From positions 558,001 to 622,000 of the forward strand of contig JAIQGK010000003.1 in NCBI GenBank assembly GCA_020072645.1: a stretch of DNA of 64,000 bases. Direction: 5' to 3'. The notes below the pieces were generated by a model. It did no database searches, was not told the origin of the DNA, and worked only from the letters and a program-made list of their open reading frames with translations. The position numbers and the translations under genes were made by a program. The stretch is from Terriglobia bacterium. Lineage in GTDB: Bacteria; Acidobacteriota; Terriglobia; Terriglobales; Acidobacteriaceae. Of this stretch, positions 33,121 through 41,464 are shown piece by piece (positions within the stretch are counted from its first letter, which is position 1; the number at the start of each line of letters is the position of its first letter).

Positions 33121-33723
33121 TTGGAAGACCAACAAACAGGGGCACTTGTTCGCCGATGCCTGGCAGGCGATGCCGTGGCATGGGAGGAGATTGTGCGCCT
33201 GTACAACAGGCGGATCTATAACTTGTGCTATCGGTTCACGAACTCCCCGGACGACGCCCAGGACCTGACGCAGGAGGTATTTATCCGGGTGTACAAGTCA
33301 ATGGCCAGCTATCACGTTGAAAAAGGGGCGTTTACCACGTGGCTGACCACTCTGACGCGGAACCTGCTGGTGGACCATTTCCGCAAGAGCAAGCAGGACC
33401 GGGTGACGGATTCGATAGACGCAGGGCTGCGGGAAGAGGACGATTCGCTGTCTCTGGGCGACCGGCTGGAGGACCCGAGACCGACGCCGGATGATCGGCT
33501 GGCGAGCAAGGAGACCCAGCGGATGGTGCAGATGGCGCTGGCAAGAATCAGTCCGGACCTGCGGGAAGCAGTGATTCTAAGGGACTTACAGGATATGGAC
33601 TACAAAGAGATTGCCCTGGTTTTGCGGGTGCCGGAGGGAACGGTGAAGTCGCGAATAAACAGAGGAAGAATGGAACTAGCGCGATTACTTTCTCGTAATA
33701 AAAGGCAGGCAAGCAATGAATAA
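33121..33723 (+). CDS. ECF-type RNA polymerase sigma factor
   Basis: A 200-residue group 4 sigma factor. Region 2: AWEEIVRLYNRRIYNLCYRF then DAQDLTQEVFIRVYKSM; region 4: LREAVILRDLQDMDYKEIALVL and PEGTVKSRINRGRMELARLL. I start at TTG 33121, which follows GGGGAG and lies 20 bases after the promoter-like element, mirroring sigma operon 1; a start at 33049 would place the promoter inside the gene. It overlaps the zinc anti-sigma gene by eight bases and heads a five-gene operon. Confidence 0.92.
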   Translation: MEDQQTGALVRRCLAGDAVAWEEIVRLYNRRIYNLCYRFTNSPDDAQDLTQEVFIRVYKSMASYHVEKGAFTTWLTTLTRNLLVDHFRKSKQDRVTDSIDAGLREEDDSLSLGDRLEDPRPTPDDRLASKETQRMVQMALARISPDLREAVILRDLQDMDYKEIALVLRVPEGTVKSRINRGRMELARLLSRNKRQASNE

Positions 33724-34435
33724 CGAAGCAAAAAACGGGATGGCATGCAGCGAGTTTGAAGCGCTGCTGGCTGACGCGCTTGATAACGAGATAGCCGCCG
33801 ATGCGCGGACGGCCTTTGACGAGCACGGCCGGAACTGCGCAGTCTGCGGGCCCATGCTGGCTGAGGCGCTGGAAGGCATGTTGATGGTCCGGGGGCTGGC
33901 TGAGCTGGAGCCGCCGAAAAACCTTGTCCACAACATTCTGGCGGCAACGAGCAGGAAAGAAGCTACAGCAGAGCAGATCGCGGAAGAGGCGAAGCTGGGC
34001 TGGATGGATCGTCTGCGCCGGAGCTTGAGGCCGGGAGTCGGCGGGTTGCTGCACTCACGCTTTGCCATGTCGTTTGCGATGGCGTTCTTCTCACTCAGCA
34101 TCACGCTTACGCTGGCTGGAGTGAAAATTACTGACGTGAAAAATATGGTCGAGCACCCGAGCATGATGCGCAAGACTGTGGTGCTCGGATACACCAACGT
34201 CGAAGCCAAGGTGACAAGCTATTACGAGAACTTGCGGCTCGTCTACCAGGTGCAAGCGAAAGTTAGAGAGCTGAAGAAGAGCGCGGCGCCGGCGGAAGGG
34301 CCTGGGGAGAATCGGCAACAGAACAGGAAGTCGTCGCCGGATGGACGCGAGAAACTGAACGAAGATTACAGCATGGAGCGCGATGGAAGCTTGATCGCCC
34401 AAACTTTTACTTGGCATGAAGGAGCCCGGATATGA
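33716..34435 (+). CDS. Zinc-binding (ZAS-type) membrane anti-sigma factor
   Basis: A 239-residue protein. The N-terminal ~50 residues hold the zinc anti-sigma motif H-x3-C-x2-C (EHGRNCAVCGP) after FEALLADALDNEIAADARTAFDEH; this domain clamps ECF sigma factors. One membrane helix lies near 118-138 (FAMSFAMAFFSLSITLTLAG), and the rest is outside. Overlaps with both neighbours fix it in the operon as the likely regulator of the preceding sigma factor. Confidence 0.85.
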   Translation: MNNEAKNGMACSEFEALLADALDNEIAADARTAFDEHGRNCAVCGPMLAEALEGMLMVRGLAELEPPKNLVHNILAATSRKEATAEQIAEEAKLGWMDRLRRSLRPGVGGLLHSRFAMSFAMAFFSLSITLTLAGVKITDVKNMVEHPSMMRKTVVLGYTNVEAKVTSYYENLRLVYQVQAKVRELKKSAAPAEGPGENRQQNRKSSPDGREKLNEDYSMERDGSLIAQTFTWHEGARI

Positions 34436-35196
34436 ACTGCGCCGTACACAATCAGACTCAGGCAGTAGCGTACTGCCGTACGTGCGGCAAAGCGCTTTGC
34501 GAAGAATGCAAACGCGACGTCATGGGCGCCATCTATTGCGAACCGTGCATTGCCGCAAGACTGCAGGGAGCAAATGCTACGACGGTGCCCGGGGCCGTGC
34601 CGCCACCGGCACCAGTTGGCGTTCCGGGCGCGCCTAACCCCATGATTGCTGGATTCTTAGGACTCATCCCCGGCGTAGGGGCAATGTATAACGGCCAATT
34701 CGTAAAGGCTTTTGCTCACGTGGTGATTTTTGTCATGTTGATCATCGCGGCCAACAACATCCACTGGGCGTTTGGATGGATGATCGCCTTCTTCATCTTT
34801 TACATGGCCTTTGAAGCCTATAAGACTGCCGAAGCAAAGCGCCATGGCTTGCCTGCGCCTGACCCTCTGGGCCTCGACAAGATGTTTGGCATTCAGGAAT
34901 CCCAAATTCATTCCACCGGCGTTCCGGCCATCGTCAACACGTCCGCCGCGTATCCGCCTGTGCCGCTGCAATCGCCGCAGGTAGCTCCGCCTCTGCAGGT
35001 TGAACCACCGCCTCCGCCGCCACAGGACAAGGCTCCCATCGGCGCAATTGTCCTGATTGGTCTCGGGGTGCTGTTTCTTCTCCAGAATCTCGGCATACTT
35101 CGTCTGCATCACCTGTGGCCGCTGTTCCTGATCGGCGTAGGGTTATGGCTTGCGTATAAGCGCACCATGCAGCCCACCGTCGGAGGCCCGCAATGA
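34432..35196 (+). CDS. B-box zinc finger membrane protein with LiaF-like helices
   Basis: A 254-residue protein. Residues 1-42 form a B-box-type zinc finger (CAVHNQTQAVAYCRTCGKAL and CKRDVMGAIYCEPC). A membrane part follows with GLIPGVGAMYNGQFVKAFAH (TM2-like) and two helices; a Pro-rich linker (about 160-205) leads to a final LiaI/LiaF-type pair (IGAIVLIGLGVLFLLQNLGI). ATGA overlaps on both sides. Probably a membrane component of the envelope-stress operon. Confidence 0.82.
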   Translation: MNCAVHNQTQAVAYCRTCGKALCEECKRDVMGAIYCEPCIAARLQGANATTVPGAVPPPAPVGVPGAPNPMIAGFLGLIPGVGAMYNGQFVKAFAHVVIFVMLIIAANNIHWAFGWMIAFFIFYMAFEAYKTAEAKRHGLPAPDPLGLDKMFGIQESQIHSTGVPAIVNTSAAYPPVPLQSPQVAPPLQVEPPPPPPQDKAPIGAIVLIGLGVLFLLQNLGILRLHHLWPLFLIGVGLWLAYKRTMQPTVGGPQ

Positions 35197-35558
35197 CGCC
35201 CTACATCCGAAACAGAAATTGCCAGTGCACGCGCTGCCGCGCTCACGGCTTGATGGGCGCCGCGGTGCTGATCACGCTGGGCGTGCTCTTCCTGATGGAT
35301 AGTTACCACATCATTCAGTTTGACCAGGCCTTGCCCGCGCTGCTTCTGGTAATCGGTGGCGTACTCCTGATTTCTCGTACCGGTTCGACTGAAGGCCATA
35401 TCCAGCCCGGCTGGATTGCTGGCCCTGTTGCACCGCCGCCGGCTCAGCCATGGCCAACAACCACCACTGCTCCTCCGCCTCCGCCATCCCAGCAATGGGC
35501 TTCCGGTGCGGAGAATCCGCCATCCTCCGGCCAGGATGATTCACAGGTGAAACCATGA
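35193..35558 (+). CDS. Small LiaF-like two-helix membrane protein
   Basis: A 121-residue protein. CQCTRCRAHG is a possible metal site near the N-terminus, followed by two membrane helices (LMGAAVLITLGVLFLMDSYH and ALPALLLVIGGVLLIS) of the DUF5668/LiaF type also seen in the two neighbouring genes, and a Pro-rich tail (about 75-121). It overlaps both neighbours by four bases. Confidence 0.75.
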   Translation: MTPYIRNRNCQCTRCRAHGLMGAAVLITLGVLFLMDSYHIIQFDQALPALLLVIGGVLLISRTGSTEGHIQPGWIAGPVAPPPAQPWPTTTTAPPPPPSQQWASGAENPPSSGQDDSQVKP

Positions 35559-36925
35559 GTGCGTCGCCACAAGTTCCTTACTATCGCCCGCGTCCGCGTT
35601 CCATTGTTGGCCCGCTGGTTCTGATCGCCATTGGTGTTCTCTTCCTGCTGCGCACCACCGGCGTCATTTCCTTCCAGTCGTTTCGCAATTGGATGGTTCA
35701 TTACTGGCCCGTGGTGCTCATTGTCTGGGGCGTCGCCAAGCTCCTCGAACACATGTGGGCCCGCCAGCACGGCGAACCAACACCGCGTCTGGGAGCAGGC
35801 GCCATCGTGCTTCTGGTCTTCATCATCCTTTTTGGTACTGGGATCACACGGACCGCGGACTGGAACTGGCGCGCCCTCGGCGATGAAATGGGTGCCGACC
35901 CTGATTGGGACTGGTTCGGCCAGCACTATGATTTTACTGACAACTTTGCCCAGCCGCTGGCTGGCGCTTCCGAAATAAAAATTCTTTCCGCCCAGGGCGA
36001 CATTAGCGTTACGCCCAGTGAAGACAATCAGGTTCACGCCGTGGTCCGTAAGTCCGTTCGCACTGACTCGCAGGAAAATGCGAATCGGTTGAATGACTCG
36101 ACTCATCCCAAGTTTATCCAGCAAGGCAATGTCTGGCTGCTCGATCTTACCAGCGGTGATTTTGAAAAGGCGCGCTTTGATCTTGATTTGCAGTTACCCA
36201 GGCAGCTTGCGCTCTCCATGGCTACGCGGCGCGGCAACCTCAGCGTTTCCCAGCGTGAAGGCAACGTGGACCTGAGCACTGATCGCGGCAATCTAAGTGC
36301 TGAAAATGTAAAAGGCGCCACATCACTGCATTTGCGCCACGGCTCGGTCAACGTAAAGACCGTCACTGGCAATGTTCAGGTGGATGGCGAGGTCGAAGAC
36401 GGAAGCGTTTCTGACGTTACCGGCACCCTGGAGTTCGATGCCGGATACAACGGCAACGTGCAGCTTTCCCACATCGGACAGCGGCTTCACTTCAAGTCAG
36501 TTCGCACCGATCTCCAACTCACCAAGCTCGATGGCGAAATGTCCATGGGCCATGGCGATATCCGCGCCACCGCGCTTGCCGGCCCCGTTAAACTCAACAC
36601 TCGCTCCAATGAAGTGCATTTTGAAGATGTCAGTGGTCCAGTGGAAGTGGAAAACCGCAATGGCATAGTTTCAATCCGCCCTAAAACACCGCTCGGAAAT
36701 ATCGACATCAATAATGTGCGCGGAGGAATCGAACTTGAACTGCCTCAGGAAACCGGCTTCCGGCTTGACGCGGAGAGCAAAGACGGCACCATTGACGTGA
36801 ATGACTTCAACATCAGCGTCGATAACCAGCGCCGCGACGCTACCGCCCGCGCCACTGTTGGCAAAGGCGGCCCAGACATCCACCTGCGTACGGACCGGGG
36901 CACGATTCAGATTCACAAGCAGTAG
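35555..36925 (+). CDS. LiaF-like membrane anchor with DUF4097 beta-helix domain
   Basis: A 456-residue protein. LiaI/LiaF-like helices (IVGPLVLIAIGVLFLLRTTG and WPVVLIVWGVAKLL) plus a third helix near 85-105 anchor a long extracytoplasmic domain (about 145-456) of short repeating strands such as RRGNLSVSQREGNVDLSTDRGNLSAENVKG, the DUF4097 (adhesin-like) beta-helix pattern. It ends the five-gene operon. By analogy with LiaF/PspC systems it may sense or report envelope damage; that is inference. Confidence 0.82.
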   Translation: MSASPQVPYYRPRPRSIVGPLVLIAIGVLFLLRTTGVISFQSFRNWMVHYWPVVLIVWGVAKLLEHMWARQHGEPTPRLGAGAIVLLVFIILFGTGITRTADWNWRALGDEMGADPDWDWFGQHYDFTDNFAQPLAGASEIKILSAQGDISVTPSEDNQVHAVVRKSVRTDSQENANRLNDSTHPKFIQQGNVWLLDLTSGDFEKARFDLDLQLPRQLALSMATRRGNLSVSQREGNVDLSTDRGNLSAENVKGATSLHLRHGSVNVKTVTGNVQVDGEVEDGSVSDVTGTLEFDAGYNGNVQLSHIGQRLHFKSVRTDLQLTKLDGEMSMGHGDIRATALAGPVKLNTRSNEVHFEDVSGPVEVENRNGIVSIRPKTPLGNIDINNVRGGIELELPQETGFRLDAESKDGTIDVNDFNISVDNQRRDATARATVGKGGPDIHLRTDRGTIQIHKQ

Positions 36926-36967
36926 CTTGTTGCTCTATTCCTGAAGGATTGGAGCAGAGCAGACATT

Positions 36968-37699
36968 TTATGCCTGCATTTCAGATCTCTGCTGGGTCGG
37001 GGAAAGCCGGGATTCAATCACTTCAACCGCTCGCGCCAGCACTTGGTCCAGCGTGAGATAAGTTGAATCAATGAGTACAGCATCTGCCGCCGGTTCCAGC
37101 GGTGAGTTAGCGCGCGTTCGGTCGCGATGGTCTCTGGCCTGCAACTCAGCTACAACTGACGCTTCATGCGTCGCAGCCGCCGGGCTCTGCTGAAACCGCC
37201 GCGTCCCGCGTATTTCCGGCGCCGCATCCAGAAAGATCTTTACTTCAGCGTCAGGAAAAACTTTTGTGCCAATATCGCGGCCCTCCATCACAATGCCGCC
37301 GCCCGCGCCCATCTTTCGTTGCGCCGCCACCATCCACTCCCGCACTGCCGGATGCACTGACACCTTTGAAGCCGCATCCGTCACTTCCTGGCTGCGCAGG
37401 CACTCCGTCACGTCCGCTCTGTCAAGCAGTACGCGATTGCCTTCAGGATTCGGTACCAGCTCAATCTGTGACTTGTCCGCCAACGCAGCCAGCGTCTTCT
37501 CATCATCCAATGAAGCGCCGCTTTGCATTGCCTTAAATGCAAGCGCTCGATACATGGCGCCGGTTTCAATATTGGTGTAGTTGTATTTTCGTGCCAGCAG
37601 CGCGGCCAGTGTGCTTTTGCCGGAACCCGCGGGCCCATCAATGGCGATCACTAGTTTTCTGCCGCCAGTTTTCTTTCCGGCCAGGTCGTGATCACGCAT
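36968..37699 (-). CDS. cmk: Cytidylate kinase
   Basis: A 243-residue cytosolic kinase that phosphorylates CMP/dCMP. IDGPAGSGKSTLAALLARKY holds the P-loop, IETGAMYRALAFKA the CMP-binding region and IVMEGRDIGTKVFPDAEVKIFL the conserved GRDIGT motif; ARDHRDRTRANSPL fits the lid region. Its start overlaps the stop of the AlkZ-related gene (TAATG), so the two are translated together. Size is slightly above the usual ~225 because of short terminal extensions. Confidence 0.94.
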   Translation of the reverse strand: MRDHDLAGKKTGGRKLVIAIDGPAGSGKSTLAALLARKYNYTNIETGAMYRALAFKAMQSGASLDDEKTLAALADKSQIELVPNPEGNRVLLDRADVTECLRSQEVTDAASKVSVHPAVREWMVAAQRKMGAGGGIVMEGRDIGTKVFPDAEVKIFLDAAPEIRGTRRFQQSPAAATHEASVVAELQARDHRDRTRANSPLEPAADAVLIDSTYLTLDQVLARAVEVIESRLSPTQQRSEMQA

Positions 37700-38559
37700 T
37701 AGTTGCGTCTCCGCTGCGTATCTGGTGGCGGCGCCAGGCGTATCAAACTCTTCGTTCCGATTGTCACCAGGCTCAGTTCGCGCGCCTGCAACAACGCGCC
37801 CACGGCCTCGCGCACCTTCGATCGCGAAGTCAAGTGCGAGAAGAACTGCTCAATGTCGTCCTGCTCCAGCGCGACTGCGGTCTCAAGATATTTGCTCACC
37901 AGCGCCGTCAACGCTTCCGGCACGGAAATGTTGATGCCTTCTTTTATCGGCTCCGGCGCCCACCTATATAGCACGTCCCAGGATGCGCCCGCGCCCGCGC
38001 TGTAATCTACGCGTGTGATCTTCAGGATCGACCATAGCTCGCCCAGCGCGCGGTCCAGCGCGGCCTGGCTGCTTTCGCGTCCCACATGCTCCTGCAGTTG
38101 CGTCTTGGTGAGTGGCCCATGCTTTTGTAGTGCTTCAAATACTTTGGCGGATAACTCAGACACAGCCGCTCCCTGCGCTTTCTTCTGCGGCAGTGCCTTC
38201 GGCGTGCGGTCGCCCACCAGCCCATAGAAAAAAGGGAACGCCGCCGCGGAGACGACCAGCGTGTTTTCGCCGGACAAGATCATTTCAAACGCCGAACGTT
38301 CACGCAGCAGACGCACCATCAGTTCCGTTGCTTGTTGTGCCCTGGGATCGGCATAAGCATTCTTTGCCAGCGGCAAGCCTGCCGCCGATCCGGCATACGC
38401 TCCCATGAAACTCGCCACGCGCGGCAGCGTCCGCTCCGGATACATCAGGCAAAAGCCCACAGCCTCAACAAAGCTTCGCGCTTCTTCCACCGTATGGACA
38501 GCGTTGCCGTCAATCCGCCAGTTCGCTGCCCTCTGCTGCTCGAGTTCTTGTTCAGTCAT
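37699..38559 (-). CDS. AlkZ/YcaQ-related winged-helix protein
   Basis: A 286-residue protein. The N-terminus (NWRIDGNAVHTVEEARSFVEAVGFCLMYP) and a later winged-helix segment (KVFEALQKHGPLTKTQLQEHVG...ALDRALGELWSILKI) resemble the family annotated as AlkZ-related, relatives of the YcaQ crosslink-repair glycosylase. The catalytic QxQ/QxD motif of AlkZ is not obvious, so glycosylase activity is doubtful. It is translationally coupled to cmk. Confidence 0.72.
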   Translation of the reverse strand: MTEQELEQQRAANWRIDGNAVHTVEEARSFVEAVGFCLMYPERTLPRVASFMGAYAGSAAGLPLAKNAYADPRAQQATELMVRLLRERSAFEMILSGENTLVVSAAAFPFFYGLVGDRTPKALPQKKAQGAAVSELSAKVFEALQKHGPLTKTQLQEHVGRESSQAALDRALGELWSILKITRVDYSAGAGASWDVLYRWAPEPIKEGINISVPEALTALVSKYLETAVALEQDDIEQFFSHLTSRSKVREAVGALLQARELSLVTIGTKSLIRLAPPPDTQRRRN

Positions 38560-38644
38560 GTTTGGAATGGAAGCCTTGGTCTCGTTCGTTTTGGTTCATC
38601 TGCCTTGCAACACGTTCACCAGTCCGGCGATATAGTTACGATCT

Positions 38645-38714
38645 GTCGTCCTGAGCGAAGCGCGTCGAGCCCTTGTAACAACAACGCTCAATGGCGCGTA
38701 GTCGAAGGATCCCG
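38645..38714 (+). repeat. Dispersed 'GTCCTGAGCGAAGCGCGTCGA' repeat
   Basis: GTCGTCCTGAGCGAAGCG ... GTAGTCGAAGGATCCCG is the well-known intergenic repeat type whose spurious translation reads like 'RPERSAS/HPERSEG'. Related 'CCCGAGCGCAGCGAGGGATC' words occur at 59948-59973 and 60064-60090. Confidence 0.7.
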
Positions 38715-38794
38715 AAGATATATCAATGTACCATGCCGTGTCAGGGAGTTCTCACGAGATGTCTCAGCAGCTGAATCAATGGCACGACCTCGGA

Positions 38795-39031
38795 CTATTG
38801 CACCGCAACATGCAGGGCCATCCGTTCAATGCGTGCAACCACCTCATCGTGGCTAAGGCTTTCCCCGTTGTCCAGTTGAGTCAACCCCTTCTGTACTTCA
38901 GATCTGAACCATTTGTCGTGACTAAGGTAGGCTTCCACCATTTCTTGCACAAGTTGGGCGACAGTTCGACCACGCTCCGATGCGGTGCGTTCAAGTTCGG
39001 CTTCGAATTGAGGATTAAAGTGGAGTTCCAT
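38795..39031 (-). CDS. Antitoxin-like ribbon-helix-helix protein, orphan
   Basis: A 78-residue protein. The N-terminal half (MELHFNPQFEAELERTASERGRTVAQLVQEMVEAYL) fits a ribbon-helix-helix DNA-binding fold; the C-terminal half (WFRSEVQKGLTQLDNGESLSHDEVVARIERM) resembles the toxin-binding tail of ParD/RelB-type antitoxins. No RelE/ParE-like toxin gene adjoins it; downstream is a repeat and the AlkZ-related gene. It starts 53 bases after another antitoxin-like gene. Confidence 0.7.
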   Translation of the reverse strand: MELHFNPQFEAELERTASERGRTVAQLVQEMVEAYLSHDKWFRSEVQKGLTQLDNGESLSHDEVVARIERMALHVAVQ

Positions 39032-39083
39032 ATCGTAGTTTAAGTACCTCTATCGAGGAGTCGTGCTTGAGTTGGCCTTGCTG

Positions 39084-39338
39084 TCAGTCGTGATCTCGAT
39101 AGATTTCATCCCGCCTGAATGCCTCCAAAGGAAGCACTGGAATTTTGTCGGAATAGACAGTCATAGCGTCGAGTGCAGCCTCAAATTCCTCTCCGCTCAG
39201 CTTGTGCTCGGTCGTCGTAAGAACGAGCTGCCGCTCGAGAATCCGCTGGATATACGTCGCAGTGGAGCCCCCACGCGCTTGGGCTTCTGCGGCTAGTCTC
39301 CTCTCTATTTCAGGATCGAGTTGAAGTGTTAATGCCAT
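39084..39338 (-). CDS. VapB-like antitoxin, orphan
   Basis: An 84-residue protein. LTLQLDPEIERRLAAEAQARGGSTATYIQRIL is a ribbon-helix-helix-like N-terminus; the tail SDKIPVLPLEAFRRDEIYRDHD is typical of antitoxins paired with PIN-domain (VapC) toxins. No PIN gene follows; instead a second antitoxin-like gene lies 53 bases downstream. ATG 39338 is used rather than the upstream 39368. Confidence 0.7.
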   Translation of the reverse strand: MALTLQLDPEIERRLAAEAQARGGSTATYIQRILERQLVLTTTEHKLSGEEFEAALDAMTVYSDKIPVLPLEAFRRDEIYRDHD

Positions 39339-39375
39339 ACTTAACCAATAATTTCGCATACAATTCAACAGATAT

Positions 39376-39411
39376 ATCCTCCGCTCCCTCCGTTCCTCTG
39401 TGTTTCAAAGG
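39376..39411 (-). repeat. Dispersed repeat (TTGAAACACAGAGGAACGG type)
   Basis: The minus strand reads CCTTTGAAACACAGAGGAACGGAGGGAGCGGAGG. Same family as 5267-5300 and 32859-32890. It lies between mutL and the antitoxin-like gene. Confidence 0.75.
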
Positions 39412-39431
39412 TGTTGGTGTTTGGTCGCTCG

Positions 39432-41372
39432 CTATATCCTCTTGAACGCCTTCTGTATCTCCTTCACAGAATACCGCAACACCACCGGCCTTCCGTGCGG
39501 ACAGCTCATGGGACACTCCGTCTTCGCCAGCTCCTTCAACAGCCATTCCATTTTGTTCTGCTCCAGCGGCATGTTGATTTTGATGGCTGCGTGGCATGCT
39601 ATGCTCGCCGCAATCTTGCCCCGGATTTTGTCCAGGTTAAGCGCCTGCTCTTCCTGCTGGAACTGGTCCAGCAACTCGACAAGCATCTTCTCCACATCCG
39701 CGGGTCGCACGCCTCCGGGAGCTGTTTTCACCGCCACCGTCCGAGTGCCAAACAACTCAACTTCAAATCCGTTGCGGTGTAGTTCTTCTGAAATCTCGGC
39801 AAACACCGCCTGCTGTCCTGGCGTAAGCTCCACCAGCAGCGGCATGAGCAGCCGCTGGCCATCTTGTGCAGCATCGTTTTGGCCGCGTTCCCGCAGGATC
39901 TTTTCAAACAACACGCGCTCATGCGCCACATGCTGGTCAATGATCCACAGCCCGTCTGCATTCACCGCCAGGATGAATGAATCTCTCACCTGTCCCACCG
40001 GCTTCAGGCTGGCCAAAGCCAGTTGATCCACCACGGCTTGCGGCTCGTCTTCCAGTACATTGCCGCACGTATCGGCATGGCCGTTCACACTCCGCGACAT
40101 TGCGGGAGCGCCGACCGCCCCAAAACCGCTGATCGCCATGTTCGCTTCCACCGTAATCGCTTCTCCGCCAAATTGCAGGCGTTCGTTGGCCGGCGGCAAA
40201 GTCTCCGGGTGCAGCGTAAAATCACCGCCGGCATGCTGTTGCGCACCCGGACTCAGCCCTGGTGCGGCCGTGGGCTGTGCCGTAATCTCACGCGTAAACT
40301 CCGGTACCGGACGCGCTTTCATCAACGCCGCCCGCACTGACTCGCGAACAAAATCATGGACCAGCGTCTGCTGCCGGAACCGCACTTCGGTTTTCGAAGG
40401 ATGCACGTTGGCATCCACTTCTTCATTCGGCAGCTCAATGAATAGCAGCACAACGGGAAAAACCGTTGGCGGCAGAATATTCCGGTAGCCCTCAATAATC
40501 GCGTGCTGCACCATCCGGTCGCGAATCAGCCGCCCATTCACAAACACGTAAATCGAGTTGCGGTTCAGTTTCTGCAACTCCGGTTTGGAAATAAATCCGT
40601 GCAGCCGTATGTCGCCCGGAACTGGCGCCTCATAATCTTCGCCTCTCCTCCATGGCGGAGGCTCGGGTATGCCCACGCGCTCCAGTTTCATTGCTGCCGC
40701 CAGGGGAACAAGCTGGTCCAGCGTTTCGCGGCCAAATATCTGATAAATTCGGTCAGAGTGCGATCGCACCGGCGCCGCTATCAGCATCGCCTCCGTTGCT
40801 GAATGGAGTTCGAAATGTTTGTCCGGATGCGCCAGAGCGTAGTGCGTCACCAGTGACGCAAGATGAGAAAGCTCGGTTGACTCCGCCTTTAGAAACTTCT
40901 TCCGCGCTGGCGTATTAAAAAACAGATCGCGCACCGCCAGAGACGTACCCTGCGGCAATCCGGCCTCTTCCACGCGCAGAATCTTTCCGCCGGCAATCTC
41001 CAGCACCGTGCCGCCGTCTTCTTCCGTCGCCCGCGTCTCCAGCAGCACCCGCGCCACCGACGCAATCGACGGCAGTGCCTCGCCGCGGAAGCCCAGCGTA
41101 TGTATGTTCAACAAGTCTTCAGCGTCTTTGATTTTTGAAGTCGCGTGGCGCTCGAAGGCCAGCAGCGCGTCGTCGCGTACCATGCCGCAACCGTTATCGG
41201 TGACCTGGATCAGCTTCTTGCCGCCCGCTTCCACCTGCACGCGAACACGCGTCGCACCCGCATCCAGCGCATTCTCCAGCAACTCCTTCAGCACCGATGC
41301 CGGCCGCTCCACCACCTCGCCCGCGGCGATCTTGTTGGCAACATGTTCGGAAAGTACGTGGATTCGGGCCAT
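39432..41372 (-). CDS. mutL: DNA mismatch repair protein MutL
   Basis: A 646-residue GHKL ATPase. ATP-site motifs: LLENALDAGATRV (motif I, near 30), VTDNGCGM (II) and HTLGFRGEALPSIASV (III). The C-terminal dimerisation domain carries a PMS2-like QHVAHERVLFE segment (near 483); the nuclease-associated Cys-containing CPHGRP box at the end (CPMSCPHGRPVVLRY) suggests an endonuclease-active MutL. It matches MutS-bound mismatches to strand incision. No mutS is in the window. A 33-bp-arm hairpin lies upstream of its start. Confidence 0.95.
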   Translation of the reverse strand: MARIHVLSEHVANKIAAGEVVERPASVLKELLENALDAGATRVRVQVEAGGKKLIQVTDNGCGMVRDDALLAFERHATSKIKDAEDLLNIHTLGFRGEALPSIASVARVLLETRATEEDGGTVLEIAGGKILRVEEAGLPQGTSLAVRDLFFNTPARKKFLKAESTELSHLASLVTHYALAHPDKHFELHSATEAMLIAAPVRSHSDRIYQIFGRETLDQLVPLAAAMKLERVGIPEPPPWRRGEDYEAPVPGDIRLHGFISKPELQKLNRNSIYVFVNGRLIRDRMVQHAIIEGYRNILPPTVFPVVLLFIELPNEEVDANVHPSKTEVRFRQQTLVHDFVRESVRAALMKARPVPEFTREITAQPTAAPGLSPGAQQHAGGDFTLHPETLPPANERLQFGGEAITVEANMAISGFGAVGAPAMSRSVNGHADTCGNVLEDEPQAVVDQLALASLKPVGQVRDSFILAVNADGLWIIDQHVAHERVLFEKILRERGQNDAAQDGQRLLMPLLVELTPGQQAVFAEISEELHRNGFEVELFGTRTVAVKTAPGGVRPADVEKMLVELLDQFQQEEQALNLDKIRGKIAASIACHAAIKINMPLEQNKMEWLLKELAKTECPMSCPHGRPVVLRYSVKEIQKAFKRI

Positions 41373-41386
41373 TAAGGTAACTCAAT

Positions 41387-41460
41387 TTAACCACAAAGGA
41401 CACGAAGGAACACAAAGGTTTGATTTTACCTTCGTGTTGCTTCGTGTCCTTTGTGGTTAA
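41387..41460. repeat. Long perfect hairpin of 'AACCACAAAGGACACGAAGG' repeats
   Basis: TTAACCACAAAGGACACGAAG (41387-41407) is exactly complementary to 41440-41460; inner segments extend the stem to 33 bp with two mismatches around an 8-base loop. It lies between the TldE-like stop (41465) and the mutL start (41372). Same repeat family as 44965-45303 and 63522-63556. Confidence 0.85.
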
Positions 41461-41464
41461 GCCC

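Noticed and set aside
38332-38856. 174-residue plus-strand frame containing ICRPERSAS
   Set aside because: It runs antisense through the AlkZ-related gene and then through a dispersed repeat whose translation is a known spurious signature.
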